Source of the DNA: Solanum dulcamara
Lineage: Eukaryota; Streptophyta; Magnoliopsida; Solanales; Solanaceae
Direction: 5' to 3'
Assembly: GCF_947179165.1 (NCBI RefSeq)
Contig: NC_077239.1
Coordinates: forward strand, 17,320,501 to 17,384,500
DNA length: 64,000 nt
The notes beneath the pieces were generated by a model. That model was not told the origin of the DNA and did not search any database. It worked only from the letters and a program-made list of their open reading frames with translations. The position numbers and the translations under genes were made by a program. Below, piece after piece: positions 24,346 through 35,161 of this stretch; position 1 is the stretch's first letter; each line of letters opens with the position of its first letter.

Positions 24346-26669
24346 TGTCACGATCCAAGCCTAGGGCCTAGACGTGACATGGCGAATGAGGAACCCGAAA
24401 GTACCTCAAACAAGCCTCTTAGCATTCTTTTAGCCTTTCATAGGTAATGATGATAAATAAACAAGCGGAAATCATAATAAATCTTCAACTTACATATGTC
24501 CAACAATACCTCTAACTATTAGATTTAACGGGGCTAAGACAAGTCCCTAGCTCACCCTCAATCATAATAGAAGAAATTCCATAGTAAAATATCTTAACAT
24601 ATCATAAACTAGAAAGATAAAGGAGTATTGTTCTCGGAACATGGGAACTCACCAAAAGTAGTCTTCAATGGAATATCAACTAGCCACGTGGAGGAGAATG
24701 AGGAGGAGCACTGATCCCTACATGGTGATATCATGTAGGAAAAAGAGTATGCATTAGTACTTTGAATGTACTAAGTATGTAAGGATGCATGAACATTGAG
24801 GAAACATTAAAACATTTATGTAATATGGAACATAATTTAATGTATGCATAATAAATCATATATATATCCTTTAAAACATTCATTTTGTGGGAAATTAACC
24901 ATAACCGATATTTAAGACCATGCGAGCTATTACATGAAATCCAACATAACCCCCTACGTTGGCCGGGGAGACTACTTGTCGGGTAGAACTCCGTCAACTT
25001 CATTCGTTTCTTTAACTTTAACTTTAAGGGCTATTTATGGATCCATTAGCCTAAGCCTACAAGGGCTCCTATGTTGGCACATAGTTAATGAGACAAGGGG
25101 TTGCTACTAGGATTCCCTTACCGAATCCCACCTCAATGCCTCATTCGGTGCTAAGTCAATCCCACAGAATAGTTTAATACTTCAAAATATTCATAGCATA
25201 TAACTTGAAAATTCAAACATCATATTCGGTAGAATAGCTCATTAAAACATTTGATAATTCAAATATGCAAGAATTGTCCTTATTGCATAAAGAATCCATC
25301 ATTCATATCATTTCATCATTCTTTCATTTCATAAGACTCCCTTTTTGATCATAGATATTGCTTTTATAAACATTTATTTGGAGTCAAAGCTTTCAAGTCA
25401 AACTTTATTAAAAACATAGTAAAACTAGGTGGGTTCAAATCACTTCAACTTGCAAATATGTATGTAAATAAATATACATAAATACTTTGAAATCCATTAA
25501 TTAAAAATCATGCTTTTAAACAACCCACCATGAATTTCAAGAACCTTTAAATAGATAAATAGAGGAATTACTTGTAAACCATCAATTCATACATATATAA
25601 TTATGTTGCATCAAAATAGACCAATAATCATTAGTTTAACCATGATTCATACTATTAAGTAAAAATAAGAATTACCATAAGAAAATATTACTTGAAATCA
25701 AGATATTTAATTGAAAGAGTTTTTGGACTACATGGGTGGAAGAACCCATGGATAAACACCCACATAACTTAGAGTAAAGCTTAAAGAAAATAAACATAAT
25801 TTGTCATATAATCAAAATAATTTAGACATGAGAGTGGAAGGAATACTCTCATTGAAACCTTACATACCTGGAAACCGAAGCTTTAGTTGGTACCGGAAGA
25901 CTTAATGACCACTCTTGAGTCCTAGCTTTTCTCCTTGCCGGAACGTTTTGTGTACTACCCGGAATATATGAATTACCGGAATAGTATTTCTTCACTACTA
26001 AGAACTAAAACTATATTTGAGAATGTGTAAAGAAGTGTATAGAGAGAAGATTTGCTTGAGAAAGCTTGATGAATAAAATGAGGAAATAAGGTGGGTATTT
26101 ATAGGTGGGAAAGAGGACCTAACAATAAATAAAATAATTATAAATAAAAATTTGAAAATTTAGTGGAATATATTGATGTCATGGATGATGTTAAATGGAG
26201 GACAATTTATGTCATGAGTGATGTCAAATGTATCTAGATCTTTCTATGGTAGGTGAAATGAGTTATCTTTGACAGAATACTCGTTTTGGGAGCTACGTTT
26301 GAATAAGATAAATTCCTTATTAGGATTTGGTGTCTCCATAAGAATTGTAGATATGGAAGTCTAGTTTCATATAGTTCAAGAATCAACCAATTTGGATAAA
26401 CCTACAGTGAGATATGATTTTTCTTCTATAAACACTCATTTCCGTCACAGCATCATACCTTATAAAGATTAATTTATTTGACCTACTTAACCTCCGAATC
26501 TTAAAATATGGTCTTCATAAAGGTTGTAGGTAATGATCTTGTGGTTACTCAGAAATTTGAATCACTCAATTTGGATATTCCTATGAAAAGTTATGACCAA
26601 ATACAGAGGCTGTATCATGTTTAGGCAAAAATTGAAACATCGTATACAACGTTTTTAGGGGATGTTACA
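24346..26669 (-). mobile_element. E3 3' LTR (left copy)
   Basis: TGTCACGATCC to GGGGATGTTACA, 2324 bp. Same family as the solo LTR at 9542-11869, in the opposite orientation. TATA box on the - strand at 26096-26105. Followed by the polypurine tract at 26670. Confidence 0.95.
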
Positions 26670-26690
26670 TTATCTCTCCCTTGGGAACAT
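26670..26690 (-). other. E3 polypurine tract
   Basis: TTATCTCTCCCTTGGGAAC on the + strand, a purine-rich run on the element strand, directly next to the 3' LTR. Confidence 0.75.
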
Positions 26691-26872
26691 TCGTCCTCGA
26701 ATGAGAAAAGACTTAGTTTGAGTAGAGTAGAGTGTTAACAAACAACCTATCATTAATGCAACAGTGTAATTTAAAATATCATTTAAAATATATTTCATAA
26801 TTTTGCAAGCATATGACAAGAAAAGTTGAGATGTAAGGATTTCAAGTAATTGAGCAAGGACAACTTAATACC

Positions 26873-29446
26873 TTAGGTTTGGGTAGAGGAGAAAAGATGA
26901 GGGTATCTCTTAATCATATCCGCTTCCGCTTCCCATGTTGCACTTTCTATTTGTTGATTCCTCCAAAGGACTTTAACAGATGCAATTTCTTTGTTCCTCA
27001 ATCTCTTAACTTGCCGGTCCAAAATTTCCACAGGAACTTCTTCATAGGTCAAGTTTTCTTCAATATTCACTACTCCCATAGGTACAATGGAACTAGGATC
27101 ACCCACATGTTTTTTCAACATTGACACGTGAAACACCGGATGAACCATGGCCATTTCCAATGGTAATTCCAACTCATATGCAACCTTACCAACACGTCTC
27201 ACGATTCTATAAGGCCCTACATATCTAGGGCTCAATTTTCCTTTCTTACCAAATCGAACCACCCCTTTCATGGGTGAAACCTTCAGATACACCCAATCAT
27301 CCACATTAAACTCAAGATCCCTTCTCCTAGTGTCAGAATAGGACTTTTGACGACTTTGAGCCGTCTTCAACCTTTCTCTAATGATCTTCACCTTCTCTAA
27401 AGCATCAAGTACCAAATCGGGGCCCAACAAGGTCATCTCACCTACTTCGAACCAACCAACCGGTGATCTACATCGTCTCCCATACAAAGCCTCAAACGGT
27501 GCCATCTCAATACTTGAGTGGTAACTATTATTATAGGCAAACTCTATGAGAGGTAGATGATCATCCCAATTCCCTTTAAACTCTAACACACAAGCCCTTA
27601 ACATATCCTCTAGTGTTTGAATCGTCCTTTCGGCTTGCCCATCCGTTTGAGGATGGAATGCTGTGCTCAACTTTACCTTAGTACCGAGGCCTTTTTGAAA
27701 TGATCTCCAGAAGTGAGAAGTGAATTGGGTACCACGATCCGAAATAATGGATAATGGCACACCATGCAACCTCACCAACTCCCGAATATACAACTTGGCA
27801 TAGTCTTCGGCACTATAGGAAGTTTTAACCGGTAGGAAGTGAGCTGACTTAGTCATTCTATCAACAATTACCCAAATTGAGTCATGACGCTTCCGGGTAT
27901 GAGGCAAACCCACTACAAAATCCATATTCACATCTTCCCACTTCCAAGTTGGGATTTCAATGTCTTGGGCTAGGCCACCCGACCTTTGATGTTCGGCCTT
28001 CACTTGTTGGCAATTCGTACATTCGGACACAAACCTTGCTATGTCCTTCTTCATGCCACCCCACCAATACAACTCTTTTAAGTCTCGGTACATTTTCGTT
28101 GAGCCGGGATGAATGGAGTATGTAGAATTATGAGCCTCCATCATGATCAAACTCCTTAAGCCATCAACATTTGGAACACATATCCGACCTTGGTAGTACA
28201 GTACCCCATCTCCCCCTTGGGAAAAGACCTCTATCTTCTTTTCCTTTACCAACTTCTTTAACTCGATAAACTTTGGGTCAAGATCTTGCTTGGATTTAAC
28301 ATCCACCACCAAAGAGGATTCAGACCTATTTTGAACAACCATACCCCCATCATTAGTACCACACAACTTCACCCCTAATCTAGCCAATCGGTGAACATCT
28401 TTCACCAACTCCCTCTTACTTTCATCCACATGGGCCATACTCCCCATAGACACTCTACTAAGTGCATCAGCAACCACATTAGCTTTACCCGGATGATAGT
28501 GCACACTCATGTCATAGTCCTTAAGGAGTTCTAGCCACCTTCTTTGCCTTAGGTTAAGGTCCTTTTGGGTGAACACATACTGAAGACTCTTATGATCAGT
28601 ATACACATCCACATGCACCCCATAGAGGTAATGCCTCCAAATCTTTAGAGCAAAAACAACGGCCGCCAATTCAAGGTCATGGGTAGGGTAGTTACGCTCA
28701 TGCACCTTTAATTGCCTAGAAGCATAGGCTATGACCTTGCCGTTTTGCATTAAGACACAACCTAAACCAATCTTTGAAGCATCACAATAAACTACAAACC
28801 CCTCTAATCCTTCTGGGAGAGTTAAAATAGGAGCAGAGGTAAGTCGATCTTTTAAGGTCTGGAAACTCTTCTCACACTCATCTGTCCATATGAATTTAGA
28901 TTTATTTTGGGTCAATTTTGTCATAGGAGATGAGATGGAAGAAAAGCCTTTGACGAACCTTCTATAGTACCCGGCTAGACCTAAGAAGCTCCTAATGTCT
29001 GAAGGAGATAATGGTCTAGGCCAATTTTTGACTGCCTCTATTTTATTAGGATCAACCTTGATTCCATCACCGGACACTACGTGACCAAGAAATGCTACCT
29101 CCTTTAACCAAAATTCACACTTACTAAATTTTGCAAATAATTGTCTATCCCTCAGTGTTTGAAGCACAACTCTCAAGTGATTTTTATGTTCTTCCTCACC
29201 CCGAGAGTAAATTAAAATATCATCAATGAAGACTACTACAAAGGTATCAAGGTAAGGTTTGAACACCCTATTCATCAAGTCCATAAACACCGCTGGTGCA
29301 TTCGTCAACCCAAAACTCATCACCACAAACTCATAGTGACCATACCTTGTTCGAAAGGCTGTTTTGGGAATGTCACACTCCCTTACCCGTAGTTGGTGAT
29401 AGCCGGACCGAAGGTCGATCTTGGAGAAGTGACTTGCCCCTTGCAA
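26873..29446 (-). CDS. E3 Pol: reverse transcriptase, RNase H, integrase, chromodomain
   Basis: 857 codons in the same frame as the upstream gag-protease part, separated from it by one TAA (29447-29449). There is no natural start here; it is the downstream half of one polyprotein. Residues counted from 29446: reverse transcriptase with FIDD at 73-76; RNase H with acidic residues D222, E259, D284 and D327; integrase zinc domain (H439, H446, C476, C479); integrase core D509, D570, E606 (D,D35E spacing); GPY/F-type module near 737-760; chromodomain about 804-852, expected to direct integration into heterochromatin. It copies element RNA into DNA and inserts it in the host genome. The domain order and chromodomain place it in Ty3/Gypsy, Tekay/Del clade. 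All catalytic residues looked for are present. Confidence 0.95.
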   Translation of the reverse strand: MQGASHFSKIDLRSGYHQLRVRECDIPKTAFRTRYGHYEFVVMSFGLTNAPAVFMDLMNRVFKPYLDTFVVVFIDDILIYSRGEEEHKNHLRVVLQTLRDRQLFAKFSKCEFWLKEVAFLGHVVSGDGIKVDPNKIEAVKNWPRPLSPSDIRSFLGLAGYYRRFVKGFSSISSPMTKLTQNKSKFIWTDECEKSFQTLKDRLTSAPILTLPEGLEGFVVYCDASKIGLGCVLMQNGKVIAYASRQLKVHERNYPTHDLELAAVVFALKIWRHYLYGVHVDVYTDHKSLQYVFTQKDLNLRQRRWLELLKDYDMSVHYHPGKANVVADALSRVSMGSMAHVDESKRELVKDVHRLARLGVKLCGTNDGGMVVQNRSESSLVVDVKSKQDLDPKFIELKKLVKEKKIEVFSQGGDGVLYYQGRICVPNVDGLRSLIMMEAHNSTYSIHPGSTKMYRDLKELYWWGGMKKDIARFVSECTNCQQVKAEHQRSGGLAQDIEIPTWKWEDVNMDFVVGLPHTRKRHDSIWVIVDRMTKSAHFLPVKTSYSAEDYAKLYIRELVRLHGVPLSIISDRGTQFTSHFWRSFQKGLGTKVKLSTAFHPQTDGQAERTIQTLEDMLRACVLEFKGNWDDHLPLIEFAYNNSYHSSIEMAPFEALYGRRCRSPVGWFEVGEMTLLGPDLVLDALEKVKIIRERLKTAQSRQKSYSDTRRRDLEFNVDDWVYLKVSPMKGVVRFGKKGKLSPRYVGPYRIVRRVGKVAYELELPLEMAMVHPVFHVSMLKKHVGDPSSIVPMGVVNIEENLTYEEVPVEILDRQVKRLRNKEIASVKVLWRNQQIESATWEAEADMIKRYPHLFSSTQT

Positions 29447-31435
29447 TTAATCAAACAAGTCATCTATTCTAGGGAGTGGGTACTTGTTCTTAATGGTCAT
29501 CTTATTTAATTGCCGGTAGTCTATGCACATTCGAAGTGACCCATCCTTCTTTCTTACAAATAGAACGGGAGCACCCCATGGAAAAATACTTGGTCTTATG
29601 AACCCCTTCTCTAACAAGTCCTTTAACTGTTCCTTCAACTCTTTTAATTCTGCCGGGGCCATACGGTAAGGAGGAATAGAGATAGGTTGGGTATCAGGGA
29701 GGAGATCGATACCAAAATCAACTTCCCTTTCGGGAGGGACACCAGGAAGGTCATCGAGAAATACATCGGGGAATTCATTGACTATAGGAACTGACTCAAG
29801 AGAAGGACTTTTGGAGTTGACATCCCTAACCCTCACAATGTGGTAAATACATCCCTTAGAAATCATTTTGCGGGCCTTAAGATAAGAAATAAACTGACCC
29901 TTCACCACCGAATCATGACCCTGCCATTCAATAACAGGCTCATTTGGAAATTGGAATTTGACTCGACGATTCCTACAATCTATGGAAGCATAAGATGCAT
30001 GTAACCAATCCATCCCAAGAATGACATCGAAATCTATCATGTCAAGCTCAATGAGATCACAAGGAATAACTTTATGCAAGACAGACACAAGGCAACCCCT
30101 ATAGACCTTTCTAGCAATAACTGACTCACCAATGGGGGTAGACACGAAATAGGGCTCTAATAACATTTCAGGTAAAACATCAAATCTATTAGCAAGGAAT
30201 GGAGTAACAAAAGATAAATTTGCACCCGGATCTAATAGTGCATACACATCAAAAGAAAAGACCTTTAACATACCGGTAATGACATTAGGTGCATCCTCAA
30301 CCTCTTGTCTCCCATGCAAGGCGTAAAAACGGTTGGTGCGTTGGACACCTCCTTGGACTTGTTGACCATGAGCAATTTGTCCTTGAGTCCTACCACCACC
30401 ATCTCTACAATCCTTAGCATGGTGGCCCAGCTTGCCACACTTAAAGCATGCATTGGAGCCGGCTAAGCATTCCCCTTTGTGAGTCCTTCCACACTTCTTG
30501 CAAGTGGGGAAAGTTTGAGTAGCAACATTCTCTCTTGGAATCATTGGTTTACCACTCTTGTCCTTGTTGAACTTTGGAGGAGGAGTATTGGTGGAACCTT
30601 GTCCCACAAATCTTTGCCCACCTTGGCCTTTGCCATTGTTACCATGATCGGACCTTTGAGGGTTAAACCCTCCACCATCCACTCTAGCCTTTTTGAACCC
30701 CCTTGATCTCTCTCTAAGCTTCTCTTCTTCGATTTGTTCTGCATAAGTCATTAACCGAGAGATGTCCATCTCCTTGACCAACATGGCTGTTTTGCACTCC
30801 TTGGACACCAAGCTTGAGACACCGAAAATAAACTTGCTCATTCTAGCTCTTGGGTCGGAGACCATGAAGGGAGCATACTTTGACAACTTAGTGAATTTGA
30901 GAGCATACTCCCTCACGCTCATACTTCCTTGACAGAGGTTGATAAACTCTTGGATTTTGGCCTCCCTTAGCTCCAATGGGAAGAAGCGATCTAAGAAGGC
31001 ACCTTTAAACTCTTCCCATCCTATCGGCCCTATTTCTTCATCTCTCTCAACAACCCATTGTTCATACCACACTCGAGCCACACCTTTGAGTTGATAGGCC
31101 ACTAGCTCGGCCTTCTCATTTGGTGGCACACCCATGATGGCCACAATCCGGTACACCTCATTAATGAACTCCATAGGGTCCTCATCTAGTTTAGAACTAT
31201 CGAACTCGGGTGGATTCATCCTTTGGAAATCCCGAATCCTAGAGGCTGCATTTTGCATTTGGGGAGGAGGAACACCTAGATTCCCTTGGTTAGCTACGAC
31301 TTGGGCTAACAAAGTAATAACAGTGCGAAACTCGGCATGGGTTACCCCGTCCTCATGATGTTGGGCATTAGGAATCGGAGGAGTTTGGTCCTCATCGTCA
31401 ACCCTTGCTCTTCGAGGTGGTATTTCACGAGTCAT
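29447..31435 (-). CDS. E3 Gag-protease and start of reverse transcriptase
   Basis: 662 codons from the ATG at 31435 ([14 protein letters not shown]), about 200 bases after the primer site, ending at TAA 29447-29449. Gag core about residues 85-185 ([25 protein letters not shown]); zinc knuckle [14 protein letters not shown] at 330-343, preceded by another Cys pair at 312-315; aspartic protease active site LDPGA at 401-405; VILGMDWL of the protease fold at 471-478; first part of reverse transcriptase from about 580 ([10 protein letters not shown] at 636-645), ending in IDDLFD. Gag builds the particle, protease cleaves the polyprotein. The stop falls inside reverse transcriptase, where the + strand relative G1 has a sense codon, so a C-to-T change explains it. 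Unless read through, this copy makes no working Pol. Confidence 0.95.
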   Translation of the reverse strand: MTREIPPRRARVDDEDQTPPIPNAQHHEDGVTHAEFRTVITLLAQVVANQGNLGVPPPQMQNAASRIRDFQRMNPPEFDSSKLDEDPMEFINEVYRIVAIMGVPPNEKAELVAYQLKGVARVWYEQWVVERDEEIGPIGWEEFKGAFLDRFFPLELREAKIQEFINLCQGSMSVREYALKFTKLSKYAPFMVSDPRARMSKFIFGVSSLVSKECKTAMLVKEMDISRLMTYAEQIEEEKLRERSRGFKKARVDGGGFNPQRSDHGNNGKGQGGQRFVGQGSTNTPPPKFNKDKSGKPMIPRENVATQTFPTCKKCGRTHKGECLAGSNACFKCGKLGHHAKDCRDGGGRTQGQIAHGQQVQGGVQRTNRFYALHGRQEVEDAPNVITGMLKVFSFDVYALLDPGANLSFVTPFLANRFDVLPEMLLEPYFVSTPIGESVIARKVYRGCLVSVLHKVIPCDLIELDMIDFDVILGMDWLHASYASIDCRNRRVKFQFPNEPVIEWQGHDSVVKGQFISYLKARKMISKGCIYHIVRVRDVNSKSPSLESVPIVNEFPDVFLDDLPGVPPEREVDFGIDLLPDTQPISIPPYRMAPAELKELKEQLKDLLEKGFIRPSIFPWGAPVLFVRKKDGSLRMCIDYRQLNKMTIKNKYPLPRIDDLFD

Positions 31436-31554
31436 TATCTAGAGAACACAAAATGGGTCGTTAGTTAAAGGAAAGCTTAGGACACTCTAAGGCACGACAT
31501 GAATTTGAAAGAAGTGAAAATTTTCCTAAACGTCTCATAGTCTCTTATTCATAA

Positions 31555-31572
31555 TTGTGGCGCGCTTCACAA
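31555..31572 (-). promoter_or_regulatory. E3 leader hairpin with GCGCGC loop (candidate RNA dimer signal)
   Basis: On the RNA strand: stem TTGTG, loop AAGCGCGC, stem CACAA, located between primer site and gag start. The loop holds a six-base self-complementary word. Homologous hairpins occur in E2 (35068-35085) and E4 (59645-59662), with a compensated change of the first base pair. The function is inferred from the similarity in design and place to retroviral dimerisation hairpins. Confidence 0.6.
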
Positions 31573-31634
31573 CCATGAACAAGAACCTATTCGACGCGAT
31601 ATGTTCGACTTCCAAGGATCATTCAAAACCTCGG

Positions 31635-31646
31635 GCTCTGATACCA
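31635..31646 (-). other. E3 primer-binding site (tRNA-iMet)
   Basis: Reads TGGTATCAGAGC on the - strand, four bases after the LTR end. A perfect match to the usual plant initiator-Met primer site. Confidence 0.95.
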
Positions 31647-31650
31647 AGTT

Positions 31651-31684
31651 TGTCACGACCCAAGCCTAGGGCCTAGACGTGACA
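31651..31684 (-). other. U5 hairpin with palindrome beside E3 primer site
   Basis: Seven-base-pair stem TGTCACG/CGTGACA with an inner palindrome CTAGG-G-CCTAG. Kept in the solo LTR at 9542-11869 (its right end). A TGTCACG/CGTGA remnant is present in the 15908 solo LTR. Probably an RNA structure at the end of U5. Confidence 0.55.
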
Positions 31685-33400
31685 TGGCGAATGAGGAACC
31701 CGAAAGTACCTCAAACAAGCCTCTTAGCATTCTTTTAGCTTTTCATAGGTAATGATGATAAATAAACAAGCGGAAATCATAATAAATCTTCAACTTACAT
31801 ATGTCCAACAATACCTCTAACTATTAGATTTAACGGGGCTAAGACAAGTCCCTAGCTCACCCTCAATCATAATAGAAGAAATTCCATAGTAAAATATCTT
31901 AACATATCATAAACTAGAAAGATAAAGGAGTATTGTTCCCGGAACATGGGAACTCACCAAAAGTAGTCTTCAATGGAATATCAACTAGCCACGTGGAGGA
32001 GAATGAGGAGGAGCACTGATCCCTACATGGTGATATCATGTAGGAAAAAGAGTATGCATTAGTACTTTGAATGTACTAAGTATGTAAGGATGCATGAACA
32101 TTGAGGAAACATTAAAACATTTATGTAATATGGAACATAATTTAATGTATGCATAATAAATCATATATATATCCTTTAAAACATTCATTTTGTGGGAAAT
32201 TAACCATAACCGACATTTAAGACCATGCGAGCTATTACATGGAATCCAACATAACCCCCTACGTTGGCCGGGGAGACTACTTGCCGGGTAGAACTCCGTC
32301 AACTTCATTCATTTCTTTAACTTTAACTTTAAGGGCTATTTATGGATCCATTAGCCTAAGCCTACAAGGGCTCCTATGTTGGCACATAGTTAATGAGACA
32401 AGGGGTTGCTACTAGGATTCCCTTACCGAATCTCACCTCAATGCCTCATTCGGTGCTAAGTCAATCCCACGGAATAGTTTAATACTTCAAAATATTCATA
32501 GCATATAACTTGAGAATTCAAACATCATATTCGGTAGAATAGCTCATTAAAACATTTGATAATTCAAATATGCAAGAATTGTCCTTATTGCATAAAGAAT
32601 CCATCATTCATATCATTTCATCATTCTTTCATTTCATAAGACTCCCTTTTTGATCATAGATATTGCTTTTATAAACATTTATTTGGAGTCAAAGCTTTCA
32701 AGTCAAACTTTATTAAAAACATAGTAAAACTAGGTGGGTTCAAATCACTTCAACTTGCAAATATGTATGTAAATAAATATACATAAATACTTTGAAATCC
32801 ATTAATTAAAAATCATGCTTTTAAACAACCCACCATGAATTTCAAGAACCTTTAAATAGATAAATAGAGGAATTACTTGTAAACCATCAATTCATACATA
32901 TATAATTATGTTGCATCAAAATAGACCAATAATCATTAGTTTAACCATGATTCATACTATTAAGTAAAAATAAGAATTACCATAAGAAAATATTACTTGA
33001 AATCAAGATATTTAATTGAAAGAGTTTTTGGACTACATGGGTGGAAGAACCCATGGATAAACACCCACATAACTTAGAGTAAAGCTTAAAGAAAATAAAC
33101 ATAATTTATCATATAATCAAAATAATTTAGACATGAGAGTGGAAGGAATACTCTCATTGAAACCTTACATACCTGGAAACCGAAGCTTTAGTTGGTACCG
33201 GAAGACTTAATGACCACTCTTGAGTCCTAGCTTTTCTCCTTGCCAGAACGTTTTGTGTACTACCCGGAATATATGAATTACCGGAATAGTATTTCTTCAC
33301 TACTAAGAACTAAAACTATATTTGAGAATGTGTAAAGAAGTGTATAGAGAGAAGATTTGCTTGAGAAAGCTTGATGAATAAAATGAGGAAATAAGGTGGG

Positions 33401-33410
33401 TATTTATAGG
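33401..33410 (-). promoter_or_regulatory. TATA box of E3 5' LTR
   Basis: CCTATAAATA on the - strand, followed downstream by a pyrimidine-rich stretch. The same sequence and position occur in the left LTR (26096-26105) and in the solo LTR at 10111. It is the likely core promoter for the genomic RNA. Confidence 0.65.
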
Positions 33411-35067
33411 TGGGAAAGAGGACCTAACAATAAATAAAATAATTATAAATAAAAATCTGAAAATTTAGTGGAATATATTGATGTCATGGATGATGTTAAA
33501 TGGAGGACAATTTATGTCATGAGTGATGTCAAATGTATCTAGATCTTTCTATGGTAGGTGAAATGAGTTATCTTTGACAGAATACTCATTTTGGGAGCTA
33601 CGTTTGAATAAGATAAATTCCTTATTAGGATTTGGTGTCTCCATAAGAATTGTAGATATGGAAGTCTAGTTTCATATCGTTCAAGAATCAACTAATTTGG
33701 ATAAACCTACAGTGAGATATGATTTTTCTTCTATAAACACTCATTTCCGTCACAGCATCATACCTTACAAAGATTAATTTATTTGACCTACTTAACCTCC
33801 GAATCTTAAAATATGGTCTTCATAAAGGTTGTAGGTAATGATCTTGTGGTTACTCAGAAATTTGAATCACTCAATTTGGATATTCCTATGAAAAGATATG
33901 ACCAAAATACAGAGGCTGTATCATGTTTAGGCAAAAATTGAAACATCGTATACAACGTTTTTAGGGGATGTTACAACTACCATCACTCTCACGGTGACAA
34001 CCATACACTCAAGCTTATCACTCTAACTATCTCACTCATATCTAAGAGTTCTCGAGCTTACTTTAACACTTATACCCTCATCATCGTATGAGCTCTTTCC
34101 CGGAGACACACTAACGTACTCTTACCTATCTATTGCTCATCACAAGGTCTCATCTCACTCCTCCTCCATACATTTATCCTCAACAAGAAAAGTACAACAC
34201 AACTATCACAATCAAGCAAAACTCACTCTTCCCCATCTACTCTCACTCAACTCCGCCTACTATCATCTTGGTCAACTCATCACTATCGAAAGCTCAAGAC
34301 TTACATTGGTTCATTACCCTATCATCTCCCTCTTAGCTCAAAGGCATCAACTAATGCTACTAACTAGTCACCCAAAGCAACTCATAAAATTAGAGCCTCA
34401 TTCAAATCTATACTATTTCATATACATATCTTAAGCCTCTTCTTACTAAATGACTTAGCCTTAACTCACTACTTACATTTGAGGGTCATATACCCCTCTT
34501 TCCACGACACGTACTCCTTACAAGTTAATAACTTAATCTCTTGCATATGTCATGTCAAGCCTACTAAATAAAATCTTAAAACTAGAACTATCACAATCAT
34601 TTATTACATCTCATTACTCACCCTATAGAGACTCCACTCTAGTTGTAGGCCTCAATCAACCACCATTCTTACTACTTCAGTTCTACTCTTCTAACTCCCT
34701 CTTCCTACCTCTAAAATCATTCTACCAACCATAGCTCACTATACCTCAAACCACATTCCCTTGATTGGTAAGACTTGTCACTCAGATACGCAACTTCCCC
34801 CTCGAAAGTAACACTCGAATCAAGATATAGAGATAAGATTCTAGGATACATCTCACTCTGACTCAATGCACGATCCATACGAATGCGAGTACATCCTTCT
34901 AGATCAATAGAGTTAAGCACAGTAATCGGCTCCTCTCAAGCCTTGTGCCGTGTTTTCCCTTCCTCAAGACTTTATCTTAACTCATCATCAAGAATCTCTA
35001 TCGCACGAACTCAGAATATGAAAGAAGGGAAACACATTTTTAATGTCCTATAGCCTCCTGATTATAA

Positions 35068-35085
35068 GTGTGGTGCACAACACAC
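35068..35085 (-). promoter_or_regulatory. E2 leader hairpin with GTGCAC loop (candidate RNA dimer signal)
   Basis: RNA strand: stem GTGTG, loop TTGTGCAC, stem CACAC. The loop contains the self-complementary hexamer GTGCAC. Homologous to the E3 hairpin but with a different first base pair and a different palindrome. Retained in an element with no genes, as expected of a cis-acting packaging or dimerisation signal. Confidence 0.6.
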
Positions 35086-35145
35086 CCATAAGCAAGACTC
35101 TACTAGACACGGCTTCATAGACTCCCTAGGATACTTGAACTTTGT

Positions 35146-35157
35146 GCTCTGATACCA
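35146..35157 (-). other. E2 primer-binding site (tRNA-iMet)
   Basis: TGGTATCAGAGC on the - strand, four bases from the LTR edge, identical to the E3 site. Confidence 0.9.
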
Positions 35158-35161
35158 TGTT

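Larger units (their letters stand above)
24346..33975 (-). mobile_element. element E3: nearly intact Tekay/Del chromovirus
   Basis: 9,630 bp: LTRs at 24346-26669 and 31651-33975, perfect ACTAC target duplication (24341-24345 and 33976-33980), tRNA-iMet primer site, polypurine tract and a single gag-pol frame ending in a chromodomain. I counted about 19 differences between the 2.32-kb LTRs (0.8%), most of them transitions. With a rate of 1.3e-8 per site per year this means roughly 0.3 million years; that date is only as good as the assumed rate. One in-frame stop in reverse transcriptase is the only break I found. Confidence 0.95.
31651..33975 (-). mobile_element. E3 5' LTR (right copy)
   Basis: 2325 bp. 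Holds the promoter (TATA box at 33401-33410) and, at the edge next to the primer site, an inverted repeat TGTCACG (31651-31657) / CGTGACA (31678-31684) enclosing the palindrome CTAGGGCCTAG (31666-31676). Confidence 0.95.
33976..35161 (-). other. E2 interior, primer-site side
   Basis: Resumes E2 after E3. To about 34623 it repeats 22798-23443; beyond this it is unique. No coding frame. The last 250 bases are a leader homologous to those of E3 and E4 (TATAGCCTCCTGATTATAAG, then the hairpin at 35068-35085, then CAAGACTCTACTAGACA). Confidence 0.75.

Noticed and set aside
26879..31358. + strand frames opposite E3 gag-pol
   Set aside because: Shadows of the - strand polyprotein, which has full domain support.
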